In this document: positions 28,127 through 36,652 of the stretch, in pieces
How the letters are laid out: the number at the start of each line of letters is the position of its first letter
Position numbering within the stretch: position 1 is the stretch's first letter
Source: Ancylobacter polymorphus
Lineage (GTDB): Bacteria; Pseudomonadota; Alphaproteobacteria; Rhizobiales; Xanthobacteraceae
Direction of reading: 5' to 3'
DNA: 64,000 bases
NCBI RefSeq assembly: GCF_022836935.1
Contig: NZ_CP083239.1
Span: 1-64,000, forward strand
Notes under the pieces: generated by a model
What the model was told of the DNA's origin: nothing
What the model saw: only the letters and a program-made list of their open reading frames with translations
The model's database searches: none
Translations under genes and position numbers: made by a program

Positions 28127-29281
28127 TCAGTCCAGCGTCTGCCGGAAGCGCGTGACGGCAATGACCATCGCCACGATCATGATCGCGCTCAGCCCCAGAA
28201 TGCTCTGCGCCAGGTCGGCCGAGGTTGCCCCCTTCAGCAGAATGCCCCGCACGACACGCAGATAGTGGGTCAGCGGCAGCGCCTCGGCGATCCATTGCGC
28301 CCATGTCGGCATGCCGGCGAAGGGAAACATGAAGCCGGACAGCAGGATGTTGGGCAGGAAATACATGAAGGTCATCTGCACCGCTTGCAGCTGGTTCTGC
28401 GCCAGGGTGGAGAAGGTGTAACCAATCGCCAGGTTGGTGAGGATGAACAGGCCGGTCAGGACGATGAGGAGGACGAGATTGCCCACGACCGGCACCTGGA
28501 ACTGCACCACCGCCGCGCCAAGGATCATCGCCGCCTGCAGCGCCCCGACCATGACATAGGGAGCGATCTTGCCCACCATGATCTCCACCGGCCGGATGGG
28601 CATGGCGAGCAGAGTCTCCATGGTCCCGCGCTCCACCTCCCGCGTCACGGAGAGCGCGGTGAAAATGAGCATGGTCATGGTGAGGATCGTGCCGAGCAGG
28701 CCCGGAACGATGTTCAGCTGGGTGACGGCGGCGGGGTTGTAGCGGGGATGGGTGCGGAACTCGAAGGGAGGCGGGGCGGTCTCCAGCCCGCTGCCCTCGG
28801 GCGCGTCGTCAAGGTTGAAACGTTCGCGGCGGACCGAGGTTTCCACCAGACGCCCCAGTGCCGCGAGCGCGCTTGTCGAGGCGACAGGATCGGTCGCGTC
28901 GGCCGACACGAGCAGCGCCGGGCTCTCTCCGCGCCGCACCGCGCGCTCGAAGCCGGCGGGAATCTCCACCACGAACAGGACCTGCCCCGAGCGCAGCAAG
29001 TGCTCGGCCTCCGCCTCGTTCAAGGGATGGTGGGTGATGGCGAAATACTGGGTGTTCTCGATCGCCGCGAGGATGGCGCGGGTCAGCGCCGATTGGTCAT
29101 AGGCGAGCACGGCGGTCGGCAAATGGCGCGGCGTGGTATTGATGGCATAGCCGAACAAGATCAGCTGCAGGAGAGGGATCGACACCATCGCGGCGAAGGA
29201 GACGCGGTCGCGCAGCAGCTGGATGAATTCCTTGCGCATCATCGCGCCCATGCGGCGCAGGGAACCGGCCGCGCCTCTCAC
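28127..29281 (-). CDS. ABC-2 type exporter permease (YhhJ/YbhS-like)
   Basis: A 384-residue ABC-2 permease. One N-terminal helix (FAAMVSIPLLQLILFGYAI) is followed by a large periplasmic domain and five C-terminal helices, with the conserved region ALSVTREVERGTMETLLAMP at the membrane entry. It is the last gene of the HlyD/ATPase/permease set and overlaps the ATPase stop (GTGA). The N-terminal part MRGAAGSLRRMGAMM may start at an internal ATG. Such systems export drugs or hydrophobic compounds. Confidence 0.87.
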   Translation of the reverse strand: MRGAAGSLRRMGAMMRKEFIQLLRDRVSFAAMVSIPLLQLILFGYAINTTPRHLPTAVLAYDQSALTRAILAAIENTQYFAITHHPLNEAEAEHLLRSGQVLFVVEIPAGFERAVRRGESPALLVSADATDPVASTSALAALGRLVETSVRRERFNLDDAPEGSGLETAPPPFEFRTHPRYNPAAVTQLNIVPGLLGTILTMTMLIFTALSVTREVERGTMETLLAMPIRPVEIMVGKIAPYVMVGALQAAMILGAAVVQFQVPVVGNLVLLIVLTGLFILTNLAIGYTFSTLAQNQLQAVQMTFMYFLPNILLSGFMFPFAGMPTWAQWIAEALPLTHYLRVVRGILLKGATSADLAQSILGLSAIMIVAMVIAVTRFRQTLD

Positions 29282-30255
29282 CGGACCTTGCCCTTCGAGC
29301 GGTTGATCAGGTCGATGAACACATCCTCAAGGCTTGGGCTGTCAGCGCGCCAGACGAGATCGTCCCGGCCACGGAGACCGGCGATGGCGCGCTCCAGCGC
29401 CTCCCGGTCGCGCCCGCCCACATGCACGCTCGTGCCGAATGGAGCGACCAGCTCGAAAGCCGGCACCGCCATCAATTCGCGCGCCAGCGCCGCAGGATCG
29501 GGACCGGTGACACGCCACATGTGGAGGGCCGAGTCGGCGACCACCTGCTCCACGCTGCCCTGCGCCAGCAATTCTCCATAGGCGATATAGGCGATCTCGT
29601 GGCAGCGCTCGGCCTCGTCCATGTAATGGGTGGAGACGAGCACCGTGACACCTTCCGCTGCCAAATCGTGAATCTGCGCCCAGAACTCGCGCCGGGCCTT
29701 GGGATCGACGCCGGCGGTCGGCTCATCCAGCAAGAGCAACTGGGGCCGGGGCAGGATGCACGCACCAAGAGCGAGACGCTGCTTCCAGCCGCCGGAGAGG
29801 CTCCCGGCCAGTTGCCGCTCGCGCCCCTGCAGTCCGAGCGCGGCGATGGCCTCTTCCGCCGCCGTCTCGGCATCGGGCACGCCATAGATTCGGGCAACGA
29901 ATTCAAGGTTCTCCCGCACGGAGAGATCCGCATAGAGACTGAATCTCTGCGTCATGTAGCCGACATGGCGACGGATTCGGCGGCCTTCGGTGAGGATGTC
30001 CATGCCGAGGCAGGTGCCCTGCCCCTCATCCGGCGTCAGCAGCCCGCAGAGCATGCGAATGGTGGTGGTCTTGCCGGAACCGTTGGGCCCGAGAAAGCCA
30101 TAGATCTGGCCGCGCCGGACCCGCATCGAAAGATCGTGCACGACGCGGTGGCCGCCAAAACTCTTGCTGAGGCCGTGCACGTCGATGGCGTAGTCGTTCT
30201 CGCCCTCCGCGGCCAGGGGCACTTCCGCCTGCTCCCCCTCCGCCCGCGCGCTCAT
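29278..30255 (-). CDS. ABC exporter ATP-binding protein (YbhF-like half)
   Basis: A 325-residue ATPase with Walker A GPNGSGKTTTIRMLCGL, signature SLSGGWKQRLALGACIL, Walker B LLLLDEPTAGVDPKAR and switch histidine VSTHYMDEAERC. The C-terminal 90 residues form the regulatory domain common in ABC-2 drug exporters. It carries one nucleotide-binding domain, so it must dimerise. Start overlaps the HlyD-protein stop by four bases, and its own stop overlaps the permease start, so all three genes are translationally coupled. Confidence 0.9.
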   Translation of the reverse strand: MSARAEGEQAEVPLAAEGENDYAIDVHGLSKSFGGHRVVHDLSMRVRRGQIYGFLGPNGSGKTTTIRMLCGLLTPDEGQGTCLGMDILTEGRRIRRHVGYMTQRFSLYADLSVRENLEFVARIYGVPDAETAAEEAIAALGLQGRERQLAGSLSGGWKQRLALGACILPRPQLLLLDEPTAGVDPKARREFWAQIHDLAAEGVTVLVSTHYMDEAERCHEIAYIAYGELLAQGSVEQVVADSALHMWRVTGPDPAALARELMAVPAFELVAPFGTSVHVGGRDREALERAIAGLRGRDDLVWRADSPSLEDVFIDLINRSKGKVR

Positions 30256-31229
30256 GGCGCGATCTCGACGGTGACCGGCTGCCCGGGGCGCAGCTTGGAA
30301 GGGTCCCGCGGCTTGGCTTCCAGCAGGAACACCAGCTTGGAGCGCTCATCGAGACTGTAAATCACCGGCGGCGTGTATTCCGCGCTGCTGGCGATGAAAC
30401 TGACGGTGGCGTCGATCGGCTCGGCACAACCATCGCAACTCACCGTCACCGCGCGGCCCATGTGAAACTGCGCAAGGGCCGGTTCCGGCACGAAGAACCG
30501 GACCTTGATCAGATCGGGCGGCAGGATCGACACCACGGGCCGGCCCGCCGGCACCAGCTCGCCCACGCGAAAATACACCGTCTCCAACGTGCCGCTCACG
30601 GGTGCGGACATGCGTCGCCGGTCCAGCCGCACCTGCGCCACCGCCAGGGAGGCGCGGGCCGCATCCACCGCCTTTTCGGCGGCGGCGATTTCCTCGTCGC
30701 GGCCGGCGAGCTTCGCGGCCTCGATCTGGCGGCGCACTTCGTCCAGCGACGCCTCGTTCTGGTTGAAGGTCTGCTGCGCGGTGTCCAGCGCCGCCTTGGA
30801 AGAAACCTGCTTGGACTGCAGATCTTTCTGGCGCTCCAGTTCAAGGCGGGAAAGTTCGAGCGCGGCGGCGGCCCGCCTCTCGCCGGCCTCAAGCACGGCC
30901 ACTTCTTCGGGCCGCTGGGTCGACGCTTTGATGTTGGCGAGCTGGGAAAGCGCCTGCCCCAGGCTCGCTTCCGCCGCCTTCACATTCGCCTGTTGAATGT
31001 CGGCATCAACGGTGAAAAGCGGCATTCCCGTGGTGACCACGTCGCCTTCATCCACGCTCAGCTCAACGATGCGGCCCGCCTCGTCCGGCCCGACAAAGAT
31101 GAAATCGGCCTCCGCATAGCCCTGATACCCGCCGGGCCGGGAGACGACGAACAGGGCGGCGAGTGAAAACAGGACGAGGGTAAGAATGAGGACGACGACA
31201 TTGGTGGGTAGGCGGAAAGGCAGCGTCAT
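30252..31229 (-). CDS. HlyD-family membrane fusion protein (YbhG-like)
   Basis: A 325-residue periplasmic adaptor. One N-terminal helix (VVVLILTLVLFSLAALFVV) anchors it. A lipoyl half (ADFIFVGPDEAGRIVELSVD), a long coiled coil rich in Ala, Glu, Gln and Lys (about residues 75-190), the second lipoyl half (MSAPVSGTLETVYFRVGE) and a beta-barrel end follow. It would link the ABC-2 exporter to an outer-membrane channel, which is not encoded here. ATG 31229 gives a normal cytoplasmic tail; a longer frame upstream is not family-like. Confidence 0.87.
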   Translation of the reverse strand: MTLPFRLPTNVVVLILTLVLFSLAALFVVSRPGGYQGYAEADFIFVGPDEAGRIVELSVDEGDVVTTGMPLFTVDADIQQANVKAAEASLGQALSQLANIKASTQRPEEVAVLEAGERRAAAALELSRLELERQKDLQSKQVSSKAALDTAQQTFNQNEASLDEVRRQIEAAKLAGRDEEIAAAEKAVDAARASLAVAQVRLDRRRMSAPVSGTLETVYFRVGELVPAGRPVVSILPPDLIKVRFFVPEPALAQFHMGRAVTVSCDGCAEPIDATVSFIASSAEYTPPVIYSLDERSKLVFLLEAKPRDPSKLRPGQPVTVEIAP

Positions 31230-31545
31230 CCTACCCCCAGTGGCGAGGCTCACGAGATCCCGTCTCGCGGTCAGTCCGGCGCTCCCCCGCCCGGCCGGCG
31301 GTGACCGGAAAGTATCCGGCCGCGACATCTTGTGCGAACACGCCGAGATAGGGAGCTTCATCATACGATCATTTTCCCTACCCGATTTCCAGCGGCACCC
31401 GCAGCTTTATCCTTCCGCTATCGCGATTCAGCCAAAAAAAGTCACTGATCGGCTGCCATCGTTCCGGTGTAAGAACAGCCGCTCCCGGGACTTGGCCCGG
31501 GAAATGCTTTGTAGTTGATCCTTATGCATCGCCGGGGGGCGAAGG
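31230..31545. other. Intergenic region between exporter operon and alpha/beta hydrolase
   Basis: No convincing gene. It holds the promoter areas of two divergent genes. A stem TCCCGGG/CCCGGGA with a six-base loop (31483-31502) lies 44 bases before the hydrolase start and could be an attenuator or a terminator of something upstream. Base composition is lower in G+C from about 31360 onward, matching the 5' half of the next gene. Confidence 0.5.
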
Positions 31546-32301
31546 ATGTCATCAGTTGCGGTTTTTCTGCCGGGTCTGTTTGCCGGCTCGTGGATCTGGT
31601 CCGCCCAGATCGAAATAATGAGAGAAAAAGGGTACGAGCCTATCGTATTCGACGACCCCTTCGTCAAATTCGGAAAGAACAACAATACAGTCCCTAGCCT
31701 CATAAGATTCGTTAAGGACGCCCTACACCAATACCGATCGCAGGAAATAGTGGTATTCGGAAACTCGATGGGCGGGTACATCGGGCTAGCTTTGGCCAGC
31801 GACCCGGCCTTCAATGTAAGACAGGCCTTTGTCAGCGGCTGCCCCGGAGCGGGAGAGAACGTGACGCTTGGCCTCGGCGTCAGCCGGATCCTGTCGCTGG
31901 ATTATGCTCACAAAATATCCCGTGAACTCTTTCACGACCCTTCACGCGTCGACCCGCAGATGGTCGAGACCACTTTTCGCGCGATCGCGAATCGGCAGTG
32001 CTTCATGATGGGCATCTCCATCCTGCGGTCGCTGCAGAAGATCGACGTACGCGAGTTCATCGGCGGGGTGGCGGTGGATACTCACCTGATCTGGGGTCTG
32101 CACGACCGGGTGACGCCCATCGACCCCTGGCGGGAATTGGCGCTGACCAATCCCTTCCTGCATCTGCACGCCATCGCCGACGCCGGGCACTGCCCGATGA
32201 TCGAGACGCCGGCCGCTTTCAATGCCGTGCTAGAGCGCACGCTTCGCAAGGAGCGGCCGGCTCGGCCGTCGATGACGTCGGAAGCGCAGCCGACTCCGTG
32301 A
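31546..32301 (+). CDS. Alpha/beta hydrolase
   Basis: A 251-residue alpha/beta-hydrolase-fold protein. The triad is readable: Ser74 in FGNSMGGYIG, Asp187 in GLHDRVTP and His215 in ADAGHCPMIETP. The oxyanion region is FLPGLFAGSWIW near the N-terminus. The substrate is unknown; the fold covers esterases, lactonases and C-C hydrolases. Codon use is odd: about the first 90 codons use many A/T-ending or rare codons (ATA, AGA, CTA), while the second half is typical of the genome. The last 20 residues are polar and probably disordered. It stands alone, with no obvious operon partner. Confidence 0.82.
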   Translation: MSSVAVFLPGLFAGSWIWSAQIEIMREKGYEPIVFDDPFVKFGKNNNTVPSLIRFVKDALHQYRSQEIVVFGNSMGGYIGLALASDPAFNVRQAFVSGCPGAGENVTLGLGVSRILSLDYAHKISRELFHDPSRVDPQMVETTFRAIANRQCFMMGISILRSLQKIDVREFIGGVAVDTHLIWGLHDRVTPIDPWRELALTNPFLHLHAIADAGHCPMIETPAAFNAVLERTLRKERPARPSMTSEAQPTP

Positions 32302-32324
32302 CGGGTCGCCACGCTCCCTTGGGA

Positions 32325-32537
32325 TCAACCTGTGAACGCGACTTCCTGCTTCTCGAAGCGCTGTGAGCCGAAATCCTGATAATGCGTGCAGTAATACTGC
32401 CGGGCGATTTCGGCGACGAGGCGGGCGCGGCTGACATGCGAGCCGGGGATCGTCTTGTCGATCCAACTGTCCGGCACGGTGAGAACCATGCCCGTCTCCA
32501 GCCGACACAGAATCGCCCGCAACTCCTCGCCAGCCAT
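32325..32537 (-). CDS. Small conserved-looking hypothetical protein
   Basis: A 70-residue soluble protein with no signal peptide or membrane segment. Features are an N-terminal acidic start (MAGEELRAILCRLETGM), a central VPDSWIDKTIPG, and aromatic residues in ARQYYCTHYQDFG. I do not recognise a named family. It converges with the alpha/beta hydrolase gene. The frame uses normal codons for this genome and the sequence is not repetitive, which supports it being real. No ribosome site decides the start at 32537. Confidence 0.55.
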   Translation of the reverse strand: MAGEELRAILCRLETGMVLTVPDSWIDKTIPGSHVSRARLVAEIARQYYCTHYQDFGSQRFEKQEVAFTG

Positions 32538-32988
32538 CTCGCGCGCCCCCTCAAAGCCTGTTCGCCTTGGCTATAGGCTGGGGCGCCGGGTGAAATCCAG
32601 CCCTTCATTTCGAGCGGGCCCAGGGCCCGTCTTCCTTTCCCGGCGGGGAGCGATCCGAGACGGTTGCGGGTTCCATGCGGGCGCCAGGACTCCTGAAGGG
32701 TGCGACGCGATTCGTCGCGATAGCCGAAGGGCAAACCCGCGCGGGTCAAAACAGAAGCGCTGTTGCCTTAGGGCCACAACGCGCAGAGAGACATGGAAGG
32801 CATTGTAAAAAAATACTTTTTAGATCACCGCACGCGAGAAAACGCGGCCTGCAACCTGCGACAGAGAGAAAGACCCTGCCTTCATTCGCGTCACTTTCCC
32901 AACGGTAGTTTTCTACAGAGCGATCTGTGTTATGAGGTGCTAGGGTTTGGCGGTGGCACTCTGTGTCTTCGAAACTCAAGGGGCTCTG
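32538..32988. other. Gene-free stretch upstream of the FecR-like protein
   Basis: No convincing reading frame on either strand. It contains a GGGCCC-rich dyad near 32613-32628 and an A/T-rich patch (TTGTAAAAAAATACTTTTTAG, near 32803) that could hold a promoter. It may carry an untranscribed regulatory region or an RNA; nothing more specific can be supported. Confidence 0.4.
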
Positions 32989-33417
32989 ATGCGAATTGTG
33001 TTGTCGATGGCGGCTGTGGCTGCTCTTTCGTTCGGCGCGGCCGGTGCCGCTGCCGCCCAGGATGCGTGCCAGACCGCTGGCCGGTTGGCCTCGGCTGCCG
33101 GCTCGGTCATGATCGACAAGGGCAACGGCTTTACGCCGGGCGTGATCGGTACGTCGCTGAAGACGGGCGACAAGGTCTCCGTGCGCGGCCAGGGCAATGC
33201 CGTCGTCGATTTCGGCGACAACCGGACGGTCACCATTCCCAGCTCCACCACCGAAACACTGCGCGCTCCCGGCTGCGGCTTCGGCGTGACCAATTCGGGC
33301 GGGAACCCGGGCCTCGCTATTGGCGGCATGCTGGCGGCCGGCGGTGGCCTCGCCGCGGCGCTCTCCACCATCGACAACGGCGGCAGCAGCGTCATCATCA
33401 TTCCCGTCAGCCCCTGA
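32989..33417 (+). CDS. Exported FecR-like domain protein
   Basis: A 142-residue exported protein. The signal peptide covers residues 1-22 (cleavage after AGAAAAQ). The mature part has GSVMIDKGNGFTPGVIGTSL followed by KTGDKVSVRGQGNAVVDFG and NRTVTIPSSTTETL, a beta-rich pattern like the FecR/LPS-modification SH3-like domain. Two cysteines frame it. The last 35 residues are Gly/Ala-rich and hydrophobic (GGMLAAGGGLAAALSTI) and could be a membrane or self-association segment. Function unknown. ATG 32989 is chosen because it begins the signal peptide. A methanol-type cytochrome gene follows 256 bases later on the same strand. Confidence 0.65.
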   Translation: MRIVLSMAAVAALSFGAAGAAAAQDACQTAGRLASAAGSVMIDKGNGFTPGVIGTSLKTGDKVSVRGQGNAVVDFGDNRTVTIPSSTTETLRAPGCGFGVTNSGGNPGLAIGGMLAAGGGLAAALSTIDNGGSSVIIIPVSP

Positions 33418-33526
33418 GCCTGAAACGCTGACCTCGGCGGCTTGGGTGCATCTCAGTGCGCCCACCTATTTCCCCGCATGCATGAGTCGCGGCGCGCTCG
33501 TTGCTGGGATGGCCGCCTCTATCCCC

Positions 33527-33543
33527 GAGGTGAAAATCACCTC
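33527..33543. promoter_or_regulatory. Short perfect dyad (GAGGTGA-AAA-TCACCTC)
   Basis: Seven-base perfect arms around AAA lie between the FecR-like gene and the cytochrome gene. It could be a regulator site or an RNA hairpin; there is no U-run for termination. A second small dyad, GGAGCA/TGCTCC, lies at 33614-33630. Confidence 0.3.
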
Positions 33544-33673
33544 CGCTCGGACAGATCGCCAAGCGCCGCATCTCGCCCCAGCCGGCTTGGCTTGACCGGC
33601 CGCCTCGTCCGAAGGAGCATGGCCTGCTCCGACCGCGCCACGACACAACAAGACGGCGGAGCGGGAGGATCGC

Positions 33674-34186
33674 ATGCCTGCTCGCACGAGCGCGGCTATC
33701 GCCGCCGGCCTTGTTCTGCTGATCAGCACAGCCTTGGCCGACCCCTCGGGTGATCCCTCCGCGGCCAGTTCCACCGATGGCCTGTACAGCGACGCCCAGG
33801 GCAACCCCACCTACCAGATCGGCAAGGATGGAACGGTCGACTGGTATACGTCGATCGGCTACCTCCGTTACACCGCCAACTGCCTGCAGTGCCATGGCCC
33901 GGACGGCCTTGGCTCCAGCTTCGCCCCCTCGCTGACCGACGCGCTGCAGTCCCTGAACTACAGCCAGTTCATCGACACCGTCACCAACGGCAAGCAGAAT
34001 GTGAGCGCGAGCCAGGATCTGGTGATGCCGGCCTTCGGCACCAATCCGAATGTGATGTGCTTCATCGACGCCATTTTCGTCTATCTCCGCGCCCGGTCGG
34101 ATGGCGCCCTCGGGCGGGGCCAGCCGGCGAACAGCGCGCCGCGGCCGGCCGGCTACACCGCCCGCGAGGATGCATGCCTCGGCTAG
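33674..34186 (+). CDS. c-type cytochrome, methanol metabolism-related
   Basis: A 170-residue periplasmic cytochrome with a signal peptide (AAIAAGLVLLISTALA). One haem-binding motif CLQCH is at residues 70-74, with methionine ligand candidates in LVMPAFGTNPNVMCF. Two more cysteines (in NVMCFID and EDACLG) make four in all, the hallmark of the four-cysteine cytochrome family found next to methanol oxidation genes (TIGR03874-like). No methanol dehydrogenase is in the window, but a sorbosone-dehydrogenase-like gene lies at 39928. GGGAGG precedes ATG 33674. Confidence 0.85.
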   Translation: MPARTSAAIAAGLVLLISTALADPSGDPSAASSTDGLYSDAQGNPTYQIGKDGTVDWYTSIGYLRYTANCLQCHGPDGLGSSFAPSLTDALQSLNYSQFIDTVTNGKQNVSASQDLVMPAFGTNPNVMCFIDAIFVYLRARSDGALGRGQPANSAPRPAGYTAREDACLG

Positions 34187-34251
34187 GCGTTCTTACGGTA
34201 GCGTGATGCCTAGGTCTGCCCGATGCTAGTCTGCGTCGCATTCGCCGTGAG

Positions 34252-34270
34252 GGTCCGATTCGAACGGACC
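34252..34270. other. tRNA T-arm-like dyad
   Basis: On the minus strand this reads GGTCCGTTCGAATCGGACC, a six-pair stem with loop TTCGAAT, just like a tRNA T-arm. The neighbouring bases do not supply a matching acceptor stem, anticodon arm or CCA, so no intact tRNA is present. It could be a tRNA remnant, an old integration scar or chance. Confidence 0.3.
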
Positions 34271-34355
34271 TGTGAGGCGAGGCTGCCTTTATCCGCGTCG
34301 CCAGCCCGGCGGGTCGTGGGATGGCATTCTGTCCTCCGTCGCCCGAGAGCCCCCG

Positions 34356-35711
34356 ATGACCGCCGACCGCCCCGCTTCCCACCTTTTCTACCAAAGCCGC
34401 CTGCGCCGGCCGCTGCTGGCCCATGGCGAGGGCGTCTATCTCTGGGACAGCGCGGGCAAACGCTATCTCGACGGCTCAAGCGGCGCGATGGTCTCCAATA
34501 TCGGCCATTCCAACCCCGCCGTGCTCGATGCCATGCGCCGGCAGATGGAGCTTTCCACCTTCGGCTATCGGCTGCATTTCGAAAACGAGCCCGCCGAGCG
34601 GCTCGCCACCCGCATTGCGGAACGCATGCCGGAAGGGCTGGACCGGGTGTTCTTCGTCTCCGGCGGTTCGGAAGCGGTGGAGAGCGCGCTGAAGCTCGCC
34701 CGGCAATATGCGGTGGCGCGCGGGCAGGCCGAGCGCTGGAAGGTGATTTCGCGTTTTCCCTCCTATCACGGCTCGACGTTGGGGGCGCTGGCGGTCACCG
34801 GCATGTCACTCATGAGTGCGCCCTTTGCGCCGATGCTGCGGGAAATGCCGAAAATCCCCGCCCCCACCTGCTATCTCGACCGCGACGGACTCACATTGGA
34901 AGAGCGCGGCCTGCGTTACGCCCACATGCTGCGCGAGGAAATCCTGCGGCAGGGACCGGAGACCTGCCTCGCCTTCATCATGGAGCCGGTCGGGGGCGCC
35001 TCCACCGGCGCGCTGGTGGCGCCCGATGGCTATTACGCCGCCATTCGTGCCATCTGCGATGAGTTCGGCCTGCTGCTGATCTGCGACGAGGTGATGAGCG
35101 GGGCGGGACGCACCGGGCGCTATCTCGCCAGCGAGCATTGGAGCCTGCGGCCGGACATCGTGGCGCTCTCGAAAGGCTTCGGCGCCGGCTACGCCCCGCT
35201 CGGGGCCATGGTGGCGGACAACATCGTCGCCGAGACGGTGATCGACCATGGCGGTTTCGTCCATGGCCACACCTATGCCGGCAATCCGCTCGCCTGCGCC
35301 GCCGGCCTCGCCGTGGTCGACGAAATCGACCGGCTCGACCTGATCGCCGCCGCCGCGCGACAGGGCGCGGTGCTGAAGGCGCGGCTGCAAGGGCTGATGG
35401 CGCGCTTCCCCTTCATTGGCGACGTGCGCGGCAAGGGACTGCTGTTGGCGTTCGAACTGGTGGCGGACCGCGCGACCATGGCCCCCCTGCCGGTGGAGCT
35501 GAACGCGCATCTGCGCCTTGTCGATATCGCTTACGAGGCCGGGCTGATCATCTATTCCCGCCGCACCCGCGGCGGGCGCATCGGCGACCATTTCATGGTG
35601 TGTCCGCCGCTGATCGTCACCGATGAGCAGATCGACGAGATCATGGAGAAGCTCGGCGGCGCGCTGGAAGTCTTCGCGGCCGAGGCCCGGCTGCCGGTGG
35701 GAGGCGCGTGA
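34356..35711 (+). CDS. Class III PLP-dependent aminotransferase
   Basis: A 451-residue fold-type I aminotransferase. The PLP lysine is Lys273 in VALSKGFGAGYAPLGAM, and the cofactor aspartate lies in LLLICDEVMSGAGRTGRY. The N-terminal sequence with YLWDSAGKRYLDGSSGA and NIGHSNPAVLDAM is typical of omega-amino acid and diamine transaminases. ATG 34356 starts MTADRPASH; an upstream open frame crosses the T-arm-like dyad and is unlikely. It overlaps the next gene and heads a four-gene unit with BKACE, an HDAC-fold amidohydrolase and a GNAT. It probably converts the amine freed by the amidohydrolase into an oxo acid. Confidence 0.88.
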   Translation: MTADRPASHLFYQSRLRRPLLAHGEGVYLWDSAGKRYLDGSSGAMVSNIGHSNPAVLDAMRRQMELSTFGYRLHFENEPAERLATRIAERMPEGLDRVFFVSGGSEAVESALKLARQYAVARGQAERWKVISRFPSYHGSTLGALAVTGMSLMSAPFAPMLREMPKIPAPTCYLDRDGLTLEERGLRYAHMLREEILRQGPETCLAFIMEPVGGASTGALVAPDGYYAAIRAICDEFGLLLICDEVMSGAGRTGRYLASEHWSLRPDIVALSKGFGAGYAPLGAMVADNIVAETVIDHGGFVHGHTYAGNPLACAAGLAVVDEIDRLDLIAAAARQGAVLKARLQGLMARFPFIGDVRGKGLLLAFELVADRATMAPLPVELNAHLRLVDIAYEAGLIIYSRRTRGGRIGDHFMVCPPLIVTDEQIDEIMEKLGGALEVFAAEARLPVGGA

Positions 35712-36652
35712 TGAGCTCACCCGTCATTCTCACCTGCGCCGTCACCGGCTCGATCCATACGCCGTCGATGAGCCCCTATCTGCCGATCACGCCCGAACAG
35801 ATCGCCGAGCAGGCGATCGAGGCGGCGGAAGCGGGGGCGGCGATCCTGCATCTGCACGCCCGCGATCCCGCGACCGGCTCGCCCTCGGCCGATCCCGCGC
35901 TGTTCCAGGACATCGTGGCGCGCATCCGCACCCGCTGCGACGCCGTGCTGAATCTCTCCACCGGCGGCTCCTCGCGCATGACGCTGGACGACCGGCTCGC
36001 AGCGGCACGCCTCATCGAGCCGGAAATGTGCTCGCTCAACATGGGCTCGATGAATTTCGGCCTGTTCCCTCTCGCCGATCGCTATGACTGGAAGCACGAG
36101 TGGGAGCGTGGCTTTCTGGAAGCCACCCGCTCGGTCATCTTCCGCAACAGTTTCGAGGATATCGAGACCATTCTCACCGATCTCGGCGCGGGGCGCGGGG
36201 CGCGGTTCGAGCTGGAATGCTACGATGTCGGCCATCTCCAGACCGTCGCCTTCTACATCAAGCAGGGGCTGCTGAAGCCGCCGGTGTTCCTGCAATTCGT
36301 GCTCGGGGTGCTGGGCGGCATCGATGCGGCGCCCGAGCAGCTGATGCACATGAAGGCCAGCGCCGACCGGCTGCTCGGCAGCGACTATCAGTTCTCCGTG
36401 CTCGCCGCCGGCCGCCAGCAAGTGCCGCTCGGCACCATGGGCGTCATTCTCGGCGGCAATGTGCGGGTAGGGCTGGAGGACAACCTCGCCATCGCACGTG
36501 GCGAGCTCGCCACCTCAAACGCCGCGCAGGTGCGCAAGATGCGGCGGATCATCGAGGAACTCGGCCATCGCCTCGCCACCCCGGACGAGGTGCGCGCCCG
36601 GCTTGGCCTCAAGGGTGCCCCTTCCATCGCAACCGGGAGCCCCGCCCCATGA
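35711..36652 (+). CDS. Beta-keto acid cleavage enzyme (BKACE, DUF849)
   Basis: A 313-residue TIM-barrel enzyme. The zinc-binding HLHARDPATGSPS begins near residue 47, and the strand NLSTGGSSRM and later AAGRQQVPLGTMGVILGG NVRVGLED complete the family pattern. BKACE enzymes react a beta-keto acid with acetyl-CoA to give acetoacetate and a new CoA ester; 3-keto-5-aminohexanoate cleavage in lysine fermentation is the founding case. ATG 35711 overlaps the aminotransferase stop and GTG 35708 is possible. Its stop overlaps the next start (ATGA). Confidence 0.9.
   Translation: MSSPVILTCAVTGSIHTPSMSPYLPITPEQIAEQAIEAAEAGAAILHLHARDPATGSPSADPALFQDIVARIRTRCDAVLNLSTGGSSRMTLDDRLAAARLIEPEMCSLNMGSMNFGLFPLADRYDWKHEWERGFLEATRSVIFRNSFEDIETILTDLGAGRGARFELECYDVGHLQTVAFYIKQGLLKPPVFLQFVLGVLGGIDAAPEQLMHMKASADRLLGSDYQFSVLAAGRQQVPLGTMGVILGGNVRVGLEDNLAIARGELATSNAAQVRKMRRIIEELGHRLATPDEVRARLGLKGAPSIATGSPAP

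Noticed and set aside
32793..33431. Plus-strand open frame overlapping the FecR-like gene
   Set aside because: Cys/Arg/His-rich translation in another frame; the 32989 gene has a signal peptide and a sensible domain.
34225..34330. Possible tRNA on the minus strand around the T-arm-like dyad
   Set aside because: No pairing acceptor stem, no anticodon arm and no CCA could be found.
36100..36648. N-terminal extension of the amidohydrolase frame through the BKACE gene
   Set aside because: The HDAC-fold sequence begins at ATG 36649; the upstream part is a shadow of BKACE.
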